NCBI RefSeq assembly: GCF_900101745.1
Contig: NZ_FNAD01000006.1
Coordinates: 124,001 to 188,000 of the forward strand
Origin: Glycomyces harbinensis
GTDB taxonomy: Bacteria; Actinomycetota; Actinomycetes; Mycobacteriales; Micromonosporaceae
DNA length: 64,000 nt
Direction: 5' to 3'
Position numbers and translations under genes: made by a program. The notes beneath the pieces were generated by a model. That model did no database searches. It saw only the letters and a list, made by a program, of their open reading frames with translations, and was not told where the DNA came from. Positions 30,191 through 43,400 of this stretch are shown here, one piece after another; within the stretch, counting starts at the first letter, position 1, and each line of letters opens with the position of its first letter.

Positions 30191-31351
30191 GCAGCAGGGC
30201 ACCAGCGATCCTCGTCCTGGAGGACGGCCGCGTCTTCCGCGGCGAAGCGTTCGGCTCGGTCGGCGAGACCTTCGGCGAGGCCGTCTTCAACACCGGCATG
30301 ACCGGCTACCAGGAGACCCTCACCGACCCGTCCTACTACGGGCAGGTGGTCACCCAGACCGCGCCGCAGATCGGCAACACCGGCTGGAACGACGAGGACG
30401 ACGAGTCCCGCCGCATCTGGGTCGCCGGGTACGTCGTGCGCGACGCCTCCCGCATCAGCTCCAACTGGCGCGCCAAGCGCGGCCTCGAGGACGAGCTCGC
30501 CTCCCAGGGCGTCGTCGGCATCTGCGAGGTCGACACCCGCGCCCTCACCCGGCACCTGCGCGAATCCGGCGCCATGCGCGTCGGCATCTCCTCGCGCTCG
30601 ACCGACGTCGACGAACTGCTCGCGAAGGTCCGCATGAGCCCGCAGATGGCCGGCGCCAACCACGTCGGCGCCGTCACCGCCTCCGAGCCTTACACGTACG
30701 AGGCCGAAGGCGCGGGCAAGTACCGCGTCGCCGCACTCGACCTGGGCATCAAGCGCAACACCCCGCGCCGCCTCGCCGCGCGCGGCATCACCACCACGGT
30801 CTACCCGGCCTACGCCGCCGTCGACCTGCTCCTGTCCGAGGGCCCCGACGCGGTGTTCCTCTCCAACGGCCCCGGCGACCCGGCCACCGCCGACCACCAG
30901 GTGGAGCTCACCCGCGAACTGCTGCGCCGCCGCGTCCCGGTCTTCGGCATCTGCTTCGGCAACCAGATCCTCGGCCGCGCGCTCGGCCTGCGCACCTACA
31001 AGCTCAAGTACGGGCACCGCGGCATCAACCAGCCCGTGCTCGACCTTCGTACCGGGAAGGTCGAGATCACCGCTCACAACCACGGCTTCGCGCTGGCGAA
31101 GCCGAAGGCGGACGACGAGCAGGGCGCGCTCGCGGCACCGGAGTCGGGGGAGTTCTTCGAGACCGAGTTCGGCCGCGTCCAGGTCAGCCACGTCTGCCTC
31201 AACGACGACGTCGTCGAAGGCCTCACCTGCCTCGACGTGCCCGCCTACTCCGTGCAGTACCACCCCGAGGCCGCCAGCGGGCCGCACGACGCCGACTACC
31301 TGTTCGACCGGCTCGTCGAACTCATCGAGAACAACAAGGGGGCGAAGGCCG

Positions 31352-31359
<8 letters not shown>
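30187..31359 (+). CDS. carA: Carbamoyl-phosphate synthase small (glutaminase) subunit
   Basis: 390 aa. It hydrolyses glutamine and channels ammonia to CarB. The nucleophile cysteine is in [16 protein letters not shown] (more often GICLGHQ), with His and Glu in [16 protein letters not shown]-terminal swivel domain with [16 protein letters not shown]. Overlaps carB by 8 bp. Confidence 0.97.
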
Positions 31360-34675
<3,316 letters not shown>

Positions 34676-34680
34676 GGAAG

Positions 34681-34715
34681 CGCCGGGTGGGCGACCACGA
34701 GTCGCTCACCCGGCG
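34681..34715 (+). other. Strong hairpin between carB and pyrD
   Basis: 15-bp stem (34681-34695 with 34701-34715, one G-U pair) around a 5-nt loop, 5 bp after the carB stop and 23 bp before the pyrD ATG. No U tract. It could be an attenuator, a processing site or a block to 3' decay that separates carAB and pyrDF mRNA levels. Confidence 0.75.
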
Positions 34716-34738
34716 CATTGACGTATACAGGAATGACC

Positions 34739-35812
34739 ATGCTGTACCAGAATCTGGCCCGCCCGGTCCTGTTCCGGATCGGACGCGGCGACGCCGAGCG
34801 CGCGCACGAGTCGACCCTGCGCTGGCTCGTCCGCCTGTCCGAACAACGTCAGGCCCGCAACGCGCTCATCAAACTCAACCAGCTCCACGCCCCCGTCACC
34901 GTCTGCGGCATCCCCTTCCCCAACCCCGTCGGCCTCGCCGCGGGCATGGACAAGAACGGCGTCGCCGTCGGCGCCTGGCCCGCCCTCGGCTTCGGCTTCG
35001 CCGAGATCGGCACCGTCACCGCCCAGCCCCAGCCCGGCAACCCCAAACCGCGCATGTACCGGATGCCCCGATCCCAGGGCATCGTCAACCGCATGGGCTT
35101 CAACAACGACGGCGCCCAGGCCCTCGCCGCCCGGCTCGCGGCCGCACCGGCCGTGAACTGCCCCCTCGGGATCAGCATCGGCAAGTCCAAGGCCGTGCCG
35201 CTCGAAGGCGCGATCGAGGACTACCTCCAGTCGATGCGGTTCCTCTACCCCTTCGCCGACTACATCGCCATCAACGTGTCCTCGCCCAACACGCCCGGCC
35301 TGCGCCAGCTCCAGGACGCCGGGGCCCTCAGGGCCCTGCTGGGGGCGCTGCGGGCCGAGGGCGTGCGCCTGGCGGCCGGGCGGGCCGAGCGCCCGGTCCT
35401 GGTCAAGATCGCCCCCGACCTCACCGAGCCGGCCATGGCCCAGCTCCTGGAGGTCTGCCTCGAATCCGGCGTCGCCGGCGTCATCGCCACGAACACCACG
35501 CTCGGGCGCGACGGGGTCGACCCGGGCGAGGACGCGGTCGCCGCCGAGCCCGGCGGCATGTCCGGCAGGCCGCTCACGATGGTCTCCCGCGAGATCGTGC
35601 GCTTCGTCCACCGCGAGACCGGCGGCCGGCTGCCGATCATCGGCTCGGGCGGGGTCATGACCGCCGACGACGCCCAGGCGATGTTCGACGCCGGGGCCAG
35701 CCTCGTCCAGTTCTACTCGGGCCTCGTGTTCAACGGGCCCGCCGTGGTGCGCCGCAGCGTGCGACGCTTCAAGAAGACCGCCCACCGCCCCGGCGCCACC
35801 GCCCATTCCTGA
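34739..35812 (+). CDS. pyrD: Dihydroorotate dehydrogenase (quinone), class 2
   Basis: 357 aa. The N-terminal membrane-association helices ([20 protein letters not shown]) mark the quinone-linked class. [20 protein letters not shown]-like [20 protein letters not shown], the catalytic serine loop [15 protein letters not shown] and [12 protein letters not shown] (FMN) follow. ATG 34739 fits the AGGA site better than ATG 34733. Confidence 0.96.
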   Translation: MLYQNLARPVLFRIGRGDAERAHESTLRWLVRLSEQRQARNALIKLNQLHAPVTVCGIPFPNPVGLAAGMDKNGVAVGAWPALGFGFAEIGTVTAQPQPGNPKPRMYRMPRSQGIVNRMGFNNDGAQALAARLAAAPAVNCPLGISIGKSKAVPLEGAIEDYLQSMRFLYPFADYIAINVSSPNTPGLRQLQDAGALRALLGALRAEGVRLAAGRAERPVLVKIAPDLTEPAMAQLLEVCLESGVAGVIATNTTLGRDGVDPGEDAVAAEPGGMSGRPLTMVSREIVRFVHRETGGRLPIIGSGGVMTADDAQAMFDAGASLVQFYSGLVFNGPAVVRRSVRRFKKTAHRPGATAHS

Positions 35813-35824
35813 GGAGCAATGCAC

Positions 35825-36742
35825 ATGCCGACCACCAAGGACTTCGGCGCCCGCGCCCACCGGCTGGCGCGCGAGCGCGGGCCGCTGTGCGCGGGCATCG
35901 ACCCGCACGGCTCGCAACTGCTGAACTGGGGCCTCGACGACGACCTGGAAGGGGCCGAGCGCTTCGTGCTGACCCTGACCGAGGCGGTCGCGGACCAGTG
36001 CGCGTTCGTCAAGCCGCAGTCGGCGTTCTTCGAGCGCTTCGGCTCGGGCGGCGTCGCGCTCCTGGAACGGGTGATCGCCGAGTGCCGCAAGGCAGGCGCG
36101 CTCGTCATCCTGGACGTCAAGCGCGGCGACATCGGCTCGACGATGGCCGCCTACGCCCAGGCCTACCTCGACCCGGCCTCGCCGCTGGCCGTCGACGCGA
36201 TCACCGTCAGCCCGTACCTGGGCACCGGCTCGCTCCAGCCGGCCTTCGACCTCGCCTCGGCCCACGGCAAGGGCGTGTTCGTGCTGGCGCGCACCTCCAA
36301 CCCCGAGGGCAAGCAGATCCAGATGGCCAAGCGCCGCGACGGCAGGTCGGTGGCCCAGGGCGTCATCGACGAGGTGAACCTCCAGAACGGCGACGCCGAG
36401 CCCATGGGCTCGTTCGGCATCGTCATGGGCGCCACGATCGGCGCCTGCGCCGCCGAAGGGGACGCGCGCCTCCGTGAGTCGACTTACGGAATCACCCACA
36501 CCACGGTGAGCCAACGTGACTCCGCTCACGACTTGTCCCAGTTCAACGGCCCTATCCTGGTCCCGGGCATGGGCGCGCAGGGCGGGCGCCCGAGTGATCT
36601 TCCGCGCGTCCTCGGCGCCGCGGCAAACTTCGCAATTCCGTCCTATTCCCGACAAATTGCACAGCCGGGACCTGCCACGGCGAGCATTCGCACCGCCGTC
36701 GAGGGGTTGCAGGAGGAATGCCGCGCCGCGATGGGGGAATAA
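35825..36742 (+). CDS. pyrF: Orotidine 5'-phosphate decarboxylase (type 2)
   Basis: 305 aa, the longer mycobacterial-type enzyme. CAGIDPHGSQL, FVKPQSAFFERFG and the catalytic LDVKRGDIGSTMAAYA are present; LVPGMGAQGG is the phosphate loop. It makes UMP. ATG 35825 is chosen because GAGGAG is 8 nt upstream; ATG 35819 is too close to it. The last 80 bases are less GC-rich than the rest. Confidence 0.96.
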   Translation: MPTTKDFGARAHRLARERGPLCAGIDPHGSQLLNWGLDDDLEGAERFVLTLTEAVADQCAFVKPQSAFFERFGSGGVALLERVIAECRKAGALVILDVKRGDIGSTMAAYAQAYLDPASPLAVDAITVSPYLGTGSLQPAFDLASAHGKGVFVLARTSNPEGKQIQMAKRRDGRSVAQGVIDEVNLQNGDAEPMGSFGIVMGATIGACAAEGDARLRESTYGITHTTVSQRDSAHDLSQFNGPILVPGMGAQGGRPSDLPRVLGAAANFAIPSYSRQIAQPGPATASIRTAVEGLQEECRAAMGE

Positions 36743-36890
36743 ACCGCCGAATTCCGCCCCCGAGAAATGCCCCACCCCCGGTCGCAGGCGTGTCGGAGGT
36801 TGGGGTTACCGTTCCCGAGCTGGGTATGCTTTGGCGATACCCGCACGTCAAGGTCCACAGGGACGTAACCATCGACTGCAAGGAGACCCC

Positions 36891-37214
36891 GTGCCGCTCC
36901 CTAAACTGACTCCGGAACAGCGCGCCGCAGCCCTTGAGAAGGCCGCCGCGGCCCGCAAGGCCCGCGCCGAGCTCAAGGAGAAGCTGAAGTCGGGCGAGAC
37001 CACCCTGGAAGCGGTCCTCAAGTCCGCTGCCACCGACGACATCTCCGGGAAGATGAAGGTCTCGGCCGTGCTCAAGGCCCTCCCGGGCATCGGCGACAAG
37101 CGCGCCACCCAGATCATGGAGAAGCTCAAGATCGCCGACTCGCGTCGGCTGCGCGGCCTGGGCGAGCACCAGCGCGCCGCGCTTTTGGATGAATTCAAGG
37201 GCGACCAGGCCTAA
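36891..37214 (+). CDS. mihF: Actinobacterial integration host factor (mIHF/sIHF)
   Basis: 107 aa. A helix followed by helix-hairpin-helix-type motif: [24 protein letters not shown] (in parts), GKMKVSALLxxLPGIG-type sequence [19 protein letters not shown] and [12 protein letters not shown] small nucleoid protein that bends DNA without sequence specificity. GTG 36891 with AAGGAG 5 nt upstream. TATGCT at 36825-36830 is a probable -10, so it has its own promoter. It precedes gmk and rpoZ as in other actinomycetes. Confidence 0.95.
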   Translation: MPLPKLTPEQRAAALEKAAAARKARAELKEKLKSGETTLEAVLKSAATDDISGKMKVSAVLKALPGIGDKRATQIMEKLKIADSRRLRGLGEHQRAALLDEFKGDQA

Positions 37215-37234
37215 GTTCGGGTAGTAGTAGTCGC

Positions 37235-37843
37235 GTGAGCATCGATCACCACCACGCCGCCCTGGCCCAGCGACTGACGGTCCTCTCCGGTCCGTCCGGC
37301 GTTGGCAAGGGCAGCGTCAAGGCCCTCATCCAGGAGTACTACCCGTGGGTCTGGCTCTCAGTGAGCTGCACGACCCGCAAGCCGCGCCCGGGTGAGGTCG
37401 ACGGCGCCGACTACCACTTCGTGTCGACCGAGCAGTTCGAGTCGATGATCGCCGCGGGGGAGTTCCTTGAATGGGCCTCCTACGCGGGGAACCTCTACGG
37501 AACCCCCCGCGGCCCGGTCGAGGAGCGCCTGCGCGCCGGACTCCCGGCGCTGCTGGAGATCGAACTGCAGGGTGCCCGCCAGGTCCGACGGGCCATGCGG
37601 GACGCCCAACTGGTGTTCCTGGCGCCGCCGTCGTGGGACGAACTCGTCCGCCGCCTCACCGGGCGGGGGACCGAGGACGAGGCCACGATCGCGCGCCGTC
37701 TGGACGCCGCACGACAGGAGCTCGCGGCGGAAGCCGAGTTCGATCACACAGTCACGAACGTGTCGATCGAGCAGGCGGCCGCTGAGCTGGTAGAGTTGCT
37801 CAGTTCTCCGGCTTTGGCAGCGAAGCTTGCGAGCCGCCTGTAG
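37235..37843 (+). CDS. gmk: Guanylate kinase
   Basis: 202 aa. P-loop [17 protein letters not shown]-binding [21 protein letters not shown] (in parts) and [13 protein letters not shown]. It phosphorylates GMP to GDP. GTG 37235 without a strong ribosome site; 20 bp after mihF, so likely cotranscribed. Confidence 0.97.
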   Translation: MSIDHHHAALAQRLTVLSGPSGVGKGSVKALIQEYYPWVWLSVSCTTRKPRPGEVDGADYHFVSTEQFESMIAAGEFLEWASYAGNLYGTPRGPVEERLRAGLPALLEIELQGARQVRRAMRDAQLVFLAPPSWDELVRRLTGRGTEDEATIARRLDAARQELAAEAEFDHTVTNVSIEQAAAELVELLSSPALAAKLASRL

Positions 37844-37894
37844 CTCCGAAAGGCCGGAGCTGAACACCACCTAGTCGCACACGAAGGATTACAC

Positions 37895-38167
37895 GTGTCA
37901 GGGACTGTCGCCGACCCGGTCGGCATCACCAACCCGCCGATCGACGACCTGCTCGAGAAGAGCCAGTCGAAGTATCAGCTGGTCATCTACTCGGCCAAGC
38001 GGGCTCGTCAGATCAACGCCTACTACTCGCAGCTGGGCGAAGGCCTGCTCGAGTACGTGGGTCCGCTCGTCGAGACCACTCCCGAGGAGAAGCCGCTGTC
38101 GATCGCGATGCGCGAGCTCGACAAGGGCCTCCTCGAAACGAAGGCCTTCGACGACCCCGAGGCGTAG
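37895..38167 (+). CDS. rpoZ: RNA polymerase omega subunit
   Basis: 90 aa. [29 protein letters not shown] (in parts) is the conserved omega core that clamps beta-prime. The C-terminal half with [10 protein letters not shown] is the actinobacterial type. GTG 37895. coaBC follows after 6 bp. Confidence 0.96.
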   Translation: MSGTVADPVGITNPPIDDLLEKSQSKYQLVIYSAKRARQINAYYSQLGEGLLEYVGPLVETTPEEKPLSIAMRELDKGLLETKAFDDPEA

Positions 38168-38173
38168 GTCCGG

Positions 38174-39352
38174 ATGAACGTCGTCCTGGGCGTGTCGGGC
38201 GGCATCGCCGCCTACAAAGCCTGCATACTGCTCCGCCTCATCAAGGAGTCCGGTCACGACGTGACCGTCATCCCCACCGCGGCGGCGCTCAACTTCGTCG
38301 GTGAAGCCACCTGGGAGGCCCTGTCGGGCCGCCCGGTGGCTTCCGGCGTGTTCACGGACGTCTCGCAGGTCAAGCACGTGCGCCTGGGCCGCGAGGCCGA
38401 CCTCGTCGTCGTCGCCCCGGCCACCGCCGACCTGCTCGCGCGCGCCGCGCACGGCCGCGCCGACGACCTGCTCACCTCCACGCTCCTGACCGCGACCTGC
38501 CCGGTCGTGTTCGCCCCGGCGATGCACACCGAGATGTGGGAGCACGCCGCCACCCGCGCCAACGTCGCCGTCCTGCGCGAGCGCGGCGTCCACGTCGTCG
38601 AACCCGACTCGGGCCGCCTCACCGGCGCCGACACCGGCCCCGGGCGCCTGCCCGAACCCGAATCGCTCTTCGCCCTCCTCAAGGGCTTCCTCTCTGCTTC
38701 TCCCGCACGGGACCTGGTGGGCCGCAAGGTCGTCGTCTCGGCCGGCGGCACCCGCGAGCCGCTCGACCCGGTCCGCTTCATCGGGAACCACTCCTCGGGC
38801 CGCCAGGGGATCGCCATCGCCGCCGCGGCCGCCGCGCGCGGCGCCGACGTCACCCTCATCGCCGCCCACATCGACGCCGCACTGCCCGCGGGCGTCCGCG
38901 TCGAGCGCGTCTCGACCACCGCCGAGCTCTACGACGCCACGCTCAAGGCCGCCGCCGAGGCCGACGCCGCGGTCCTCGCGGCCGCACCCGCCGACTTCAC
39001 GCCCAAGGAGCCCTCGGACCGCAAGCTCAAGCGCAAGGGCGACCTCGAGCTGTCGCTGAGCTCGACGCCGGACATCGCCGCCGCGGTCGGGCGGGCCAAG
39101 CGCCCCGGCCAGGTCCTCGTCGTCTTCGCGGCCGAGACCCACGACGGCCCCGAGCACGCCCGCGCCAAGCGGGCGGCCAAGAACGCCGACCTGGTGGTCC
39201 TCAACGACGTCTCCGGCGGCGCCGTGTTCGGCTCGACGGAGAACTCGGTCACCATCTTCGACGAACGTGGCGAAGTCGACGCGCTCGCTCACACTTCCAA
39301 GGAATCGGTCGCGGACGCGATCTGGGACGCCGTTTCCGCAGCGCTCGCCTAG
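38174..39352 (+). CDS. coaBC: Phosphopantothenoylcysteine decarboxylase / phosphopantothenate-cysteine ligase
   Basis: 392 aa bifunctional coenzyme A enzyme. The CoaC half (about 1-170) is a flavoprotein with GVSGGIAAYKA and PAMHTEMWEH. The CoaB half (about 185-392) has VVSAGGTREPLDPVRFIGNHSSGRQG (in parts), APADFTPKE and the K-x-K-K-type region DRKLKRKGD. Codes for two consecutive steps from phosphopantothenate to phosphopantetheine. Confidence 0.97.
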   Translation: MNVVLGVSGGIAAYKACILLRLIKESGHDVTVIPTAAALNFVGEATWEALSGRPVASGVFTDVSQVKHVRLGREADLVVVAPATADLLARAAHGRADDLLTSTLLTATCPVVFAPAMHTEMWEHAATRANVAVLRERGVHVVEPDSGRLTGADTGPGRLPEPESLFALLKGFLSASPARDLVGRKVVVSAGGTREPLDPVRFIGNHSSGRQGIAIAAAAAARGADVTLIAAHIDAALPAGVRVERVSTTAELYDATLKAAAEADAAVLAAAPADFTPKEPSDRKLKRKGDLELSLSSTPDIAAAVGRAKRPGQVLVVFAAETHDGPEHARAKRAAKNADLVVLNDVSGGAVFGSTENSVTIFDERGEVDALAHTSKESVADAIWDAVSAALA

Positions 39353-39497
39353 CGCCGCTCCCGCTCAGTGGACGCCTCCGAGGCCGCCTGGGTCCCGCGC
39401 GCCGACTTGGTGGGAAGATCGGGACCGCATAGACTTGTGAGCTGCGAAGTCATTCGAGAGCGCCGCGCGGCGGCGTAGATGTGTGTTGAGGAGTGCC

Positions 39498-40691
39498 GTG
39501 GCACGTCGCCTGTTCACCTCCGAGTCGGTCACTGAGGGCCACCCGGACAAGATCGCCGACCAGATCTCCGACGGGATCCTGGACGCCCTGCTGTCCCAGG
39601 ACCCCGGGAGCCGGGTCGCGGTCGAAACCCTCATCACCACCGGCCAGGTGCACGTCGCGGGCGAGGTGACCACCAACGCGTGGGCCGACATCCCCAAGAT
39701 CGTCCGCGAGACGATCCTGCGCATCGGCTACGACTCCTCCAAGAAGGGCTTCGACGGCGCCTCCTGCGGCGTCAACGTCTCGATCGGCGGCCAGAGCCCC
39801 GACATCGCCCAGGGCGTCGACAAGGCCTGGGAGTCCCGAGTGGACGCGGGCGAGCTCGACGAGCTCGACCTCCAGGGCGCGGGCGACCAGGGCCTGATGT
39901 TCGGCTTCGCCTGCCGCGAGACCCCCGAGCTGATGCCCCTGCCGATCGCCTTGGCCCACCGGCTCTCCCAGCGGCTCACCGAGGTCCGCAAGGACGGCAC
40001 CGTGCCGTACCTGCGCCCGGACGGCAAGACCCAGGTCACCATCGAGTACGACGGCCTCAAGCCCGTGCGCCTGGACACCGTGGTCGTCTCCAGCCAGCAC
40101 GCCCCCGACATCTCGCTCGACTCGCTGCTCTCGCCCGACATCGCCGAACACGTGATCGCGCCGGTCGTCTCCGGCCTCGACCTCGACATCGCCGACTACC
40201 AGCTCCTGGTCAACCCGACCGGCCGCTTCGAGATCGGCGGCCCGATGGGCGACGCGGGCCTGACCGGCCGCAAGATCATCGTCGACACCTACGGCGGCTA
40301 CGCCCGCCACGGCGGCGGCGCCTTCAGCGGCAAGGACCCCTCGAAGGTCGACCGCTCGGCCGCGTACGCCGCCCGCTGGGTCGCCAAGAACGTCGTGGCC
40401 GCCGGCCTCGCCGAGCGCTGCGAGGTCCAGGTCGCCTACGCGATCGGCAAGGCCAAGCCCGTGAGCATCGCGGTGGACACGATGGGCACCGGCACCGTCG
40501 ACCACGCGCGCATCGAGCGGGCCGTGTTCGAGGTCTTCGACCTGCGCCCGGCCGCGATAATCCGCGACCTCAACCTCATAAGGCCGATCTACTCCCAGAC
40601 CGCCGCGTACGGCCACTTCGGCCGCGAACTGCCGGAGTTCACCTGGGAGGCGACGGACCGCGCCGCCGCTCTCAAGGAAGCGGTGAACTGA
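39498..40691 (+). CDS. metK: S-adenosylmethionine synthetase
   Basis: 397 aa. [29 protein letters not shown] and [16 protein letters not shown] are the ATP and methionine site motifs. GTG 39498 ([10 protein letters not shown]) has GAGGAG upstream and matches the usual start; GTG 39483 is possible but out of reach of that site. The 145-bp leader shows no SAM riboswitch that I can recognise. Confidence 0.98.
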   Translation: MARRLFTSESVTEGHPDKIADQISDGILDALLSQDPGSRVAVETLITTGQVHVAGEVTTNAWADIPKIVRETILRIGYDSSKKGFDGASCGVNVSIGGQSPDIAQGVDKAWESRVDAGELDELDLQGAGDQGLMFGFACRETPELMPLPIALAHRLSQRLTEVRKDGTVPYLRPDGKTQVTIEYDGLKPVRLDTVVVSSQHAPDISLDSLLSPDIAEHVIAPVVSGLDLDIADYQLLVNPTGRFEIGGPMGDAGLTGRKIIVDTYGGYARHGGGAFSGKDPSKVDRSAAYAARWVAKNVVAAGLAERCEVQVAYAIGKAKPVSIAVDTMGTGTVDHARIERAVFEVFDLRPAAIIRDLNLIRPIYSQTAAYGHFGRELPEFTWEATDRAAALKEAVN

Positions 40692-40708
40692 CGGTCCGAG
40701 CACTGTCG

Positions 40709-40740
40709 CCGGGCGCCCCCGATCCGTCGGGGGCGCCCGG
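40709..40740 (+). terminator. Terminator after metK
   Basis: 14-bp stem CCGGGCGCCCCCGA/TCGGGGGCGCCCGG with a TCCG loop, followed by TACGTTT. It ends only 12 bp before priA, so priA must start its own transcript: TACGTT (40741-40746) is 6 nt before its ATG. Confidence 0.88.
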
Positions 40741-40752
40741 TACGTTTATCGG

Positions 40753-42675
40753 ATGAACGAGTCCCCGGCCATCGCAGCGGTCTGCATCGACCAGCCGCTG
40801 CCGCAGCTGGACCGGCTCTTCGACTACCTCATCCCCGAGGACATGGCCGCCCAGGTCAAACCCGGTTGCCGGGTGCGGGTCCGCTTCGGGCGCCGCAAGG
40901 TCTCGGGCTTCGTCATCGCCGTCAAGCCCTCCACCGACTTCACCGGCAAGCTCCTGTGGATCTCCGACCTCGTCTCACCCGAACCGGTCGTCACCGCGGA
41001 GGTCGCGGCCCTGGCGAGGGCCGTCGCCGACCGCTACGCGGGCACGCTGACCGACGTCCTGCGCCTGGCCGTCCCGGAACGGCGCGTCAGGGTCGAGGCC
41101 GAGAACCGCAGCGAGCCCCTCCCGGTGGCCGCGCCCATCGACGGCGACTGGAAGAGATATATCGCAGGCGAGGCATTCCTACGCGCGTTGCGCGAGACCA
41201 AGTCACCGAAGGCCGTCTGGAACGCCCTCGCAGGCGAGGACTGGCCCGCACGGCTCGCCGAAGCCGCCGCCGCGACCGCCTCCGCGGGCCGAGGCGCCGT
41301 CCTGGTGGTGCCCGACCAGGCCGACCTGGACCGCCTCGACGCCGCGCTCGAGGCGATCCTCGGCCCGGACCGCCACGTCACGCTCTCCGCGCAGCTGGGC
41401 CCGACCAAGCGCTACCGCTCGTTCCTGAAGGCGGCCCGGGGCGAGGTTCGGATCGTGGCCGGCACCAGGGCCGCGGCCTTCGCCCCCGTCGCCGACCTCG
41501 GCCTGGTCGCGATCTGGGACGACGGCGACGAGTCCCACGTGGACCGCCACGCCCCGTACCCCCACGCCAGGGAGGTCGTCCTGACCCGGGCCAACCTGTC
41601 CGGCGCCGCCTGCCTCGTCGGCGGCTACGGCCGGACCCCGCAGGCGCAGCTCCTCGTGGAGACCGAGTGGGCGGTCTCGATGGTCGCGTCGCGCGATGAG
41701 ATCCGTTCGGCCACACCGAGGATCGTGCCCGTGGGGGACGAGTCCGACCTTGAGCGCGACCCCTCCGGCGGCACGGCCCGGCTTCCCACCGTCGCCTGGG
41801 AAGCGGCACGGGCGGCCCTCGCCAAGCACCAGCCGGTGCTCGTCCAGGTCCCCAGGCGCGGATACGTTCCCGCCGTCTCCTGCCAGCGCTGCCGGACCCG
41901 CGCGGCCTGCCCGAACTGCTCGGGTCCGCTGCGGCTCCTGGGGGCCCGACGGGCGCCGGTGTGCGGCTGGTGCGGGGTGGTGGCCGAGGACTTCCGCTGC
42001 GCCGAGTGCGGCGGGACCCGCGTGCGGGCGATCGTCATCGGCGCCGAGCGCACGGCCGAGGAGCTCGCGCAGGCGTTCCCGGACACGCAGGTGGTGGAGT
42101 CGACCGGGGTGAACCGCCTGGACGCGGCGCCGCAGGGCGCGGCCGTGGTGGTGGCGACGCCGGGGGTGGAGCCGCCGGCGCAGGGGGGCTACGGCGCGGT
42201 CCTGCTCCTGGACACCTGGGCGCTGCTGACGCGGGCCGAGTTGACGGCGAGCGAGGAGGCGTTGCGGCGCTGGATGAACGCGGTGGCCTTGGCGCGTCAC
42301 GACGGTACGGCCGTGGTGGTCGCCGACGGGGGTCTGGCGGTGGTCCAGGCGCTGATTCGCTGGGATCCGGCGTGGTTCGCCTTGCAGGAGTTGGAGGACC
42401 GGTCGGAGCTGGGCTTCCCGCCGGTGATGCGGTTCGCGGCGCTGACGGGTCCGAACGGGGAGGCCGAGAAGCTGGCGGCCGATCTGCCCGCCGATCTGGG
42501 TGCCGAGGCGATCGGTCCGATCCCGGTGGACGAGCACACCGAGCGGCTGCTGCTGCGGGTCCGGCGCCGTGACGGCGCGGCCCTGGCGAGCACGCTGGCG
42601 AAGGCGACCGCCGAGAGGGCCGGTTCGAAGGCCGAGCCGGTGCGCATCCAGATCGACCCGCGCGAAATCGCCTGA
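40753..42675 (+). CDS. priA: Primosomal protein N' (PriA), helicase-degenerate actinobacterial form
   Basis: 640 aa. The N-terminal 3'-DNA-binding domain begins AVCIDQPLPQLDRLFDYLIPE. Eight zinc-ligand cysteines lie in CQRC, CPNC, CGWC and CAEC. The helicase P-loop expected near residue 180 is replaced by VLVVPDQADLDRLD, and the DEEH box by WDDGDESHVD, so ATP-driven unwinding is probably lost while fork binding is kept. This is normal for actinobacterial PriA. ATG 40753 probably leaderless. Confidence 0.93.
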   Translation: MNESPAIAAVCIDQPLPQLDRLFDYLIPEDMAAQVKPGCRVRVRFGRRKVSGFVIAVKPSTDFTGKLLWISDLVSPEPVVTAEVAALARAVADRYAGTLTDVLRLAVPERRVRVEAENRSEPLPVAAPIDGDWKRYIAGEAFLRALRETKSPKAVWNALAGEDWPARLAEAAAATASAGRGAVLVVPDQADLDRLDAALEAILGPDRHVTLSAQLGPTKRYRSFLKAARGEVRIVAGTRAAAFAPVADLGLVAIWDDGDESHVDRHAPYPHAREVVLTRANLSGAACLVGGYGRTPQAQLLVETEWAVSMVASRDEIRSATPRIVPVGDESDLERDPSGGTARLPTVAWEAARAALAKHQPVLVQVPRRGYVPAVSCQRCRTRAACPNCSGPLRLLGARRAPVCGWCGVVAEDFRCAECGGTRVRAIVIGAERTAEELAQAFPDTQVVESTGVNRLDAAPQGAAVVVATPGVEPPAQGGYGAVLLLDTWALLTRAELTASEEALRRWMNAVALARHDGTAVVVADGGLAVVQALIRWDPAWFALQELEDRSELGFPPVMRFAALTGPNGEAEKLAADLPADLGAEAIGPIPVDEHTERLLLRVRRRDGAALASTLAKATAERAGSKAEPVRIQIDPREIA

Positions 42676-42701
42676 GCACATCGCCTGCCGCGGTGCGGGC
42701 C

Positions 42702-42986
42702 TTACCGTTCGGCTTCGCGTGTCTCCCCGGTGGTCTTGCCGAGTCGGACCCGGAGCCTGCCGCCGACGGCGCGGAGCCGTTCGCGGAAGAAGTAGACCGC
42801 CGCCAGGACGATGAGGACGAAGGGGATGGCGATCGGGAGGACCGTGGTGAAGCCGAGGACCACGATGAGGGCTTCGACGCCGATGATGGAGGCGACCCCG
42901 GCGTAACCGAGGACCGTCAGCGCCTGCATGCGGAACACCAGGGCGGCGATCGCGGTGCGGAGGCGCCCGGGGCGCGGTTCGGCCAT
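42702..42986 (-). CDS. Small membrane protein, function unknown
   Basis: 94 aa with two predicted membrane helices (about 24-44 and 50-68: VLGYAGVASIIGVEALIVVL and LPIAIPFVLIVLAAVYFF) and a basic C-terminal tail. No family recognised. ATG 42986; a second ATG 7 nt upstream is out of frame. It converges on priA. Confidence 0.55.
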   Translation of the reverse strand: MAEPRPGRLRTAIAALVFRMQALTVLGYAGVASIIGVEALIVVLGFTTVLPIAIPFVLIVLAAVYFFRERLRAVGGRLRVRLGKTTGETREAER

Positions 42987-43024
42987 CGGTCATGTATAGC
43001 AGGCCGCCTGCCCGCAGGGGTGTT

Positions 43025-43396
43025 TCAGCAGACGGGGCCCGGCGTGCGGGCGAAGGCCCGGACGAGGTCGCGGATGAGGTCGAGGTCGCGGGCGACTTTC
43101 GCCGGGGTGCTGAAGCGCAGGCATCCCTTGCCCGTGTCGTGGCCGGCGAGGCGTTCGGCGAAGGCCTCGCGTACGTCCTCGCGCAGGACGTAGAGCGAGA
43201 TGTGGCGCTTCTGGGACGCGTAGCCGAGTTCGACGGCGCCGTCGCGTTCGAGGCACGGCATGCCGTGGGCCATCACCTCGGTGAATCCCGGGAGCTCCTC
43301 CAGGCAGATCTCGCGGATCGCGGCGACGGCCTCGCGGCGGTCGTCGGGGAGTTCCGCGAGGTAGGCGTCGACGTCGGCGGCCTTGCTCTGCACCAT
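43025..43396 (-). CDS. DUF1801 domain protein
   Basis: 123 aa. DVDAYLAELPDDRREAVAAIREI and VMAHGMPCLERDG, then YASQKRHISLYVL, are the DUF1801 (YdhG/iron-chaperone-like) pattern. Function is not settled; some relatives help iron or metal handling. ATG 43396 starts 5 bp after the end of the regulator gene on the same strand, so they are cotranscribed. Confidence 0.75.
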   Translation of the reverse strand: MVQSKAADVDAYLAELPDDRREAVAAIREICLEELPGFTEVMAHGMPCLERDGAVELGYASQKRHISLYVLREDVREAFAERLAGHDTGKGCLRFSTPAKVARDLDLIRDLVRAFARTPGPVC

Positions 43397-43400
43397 GACT

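Noticed and set aside
39353-39497. Possible SAM riboswitch ahead of metK
   Set aside because: 145 nt leader has no conserved SAM-I/II core or pseudoknot that I can recognise.
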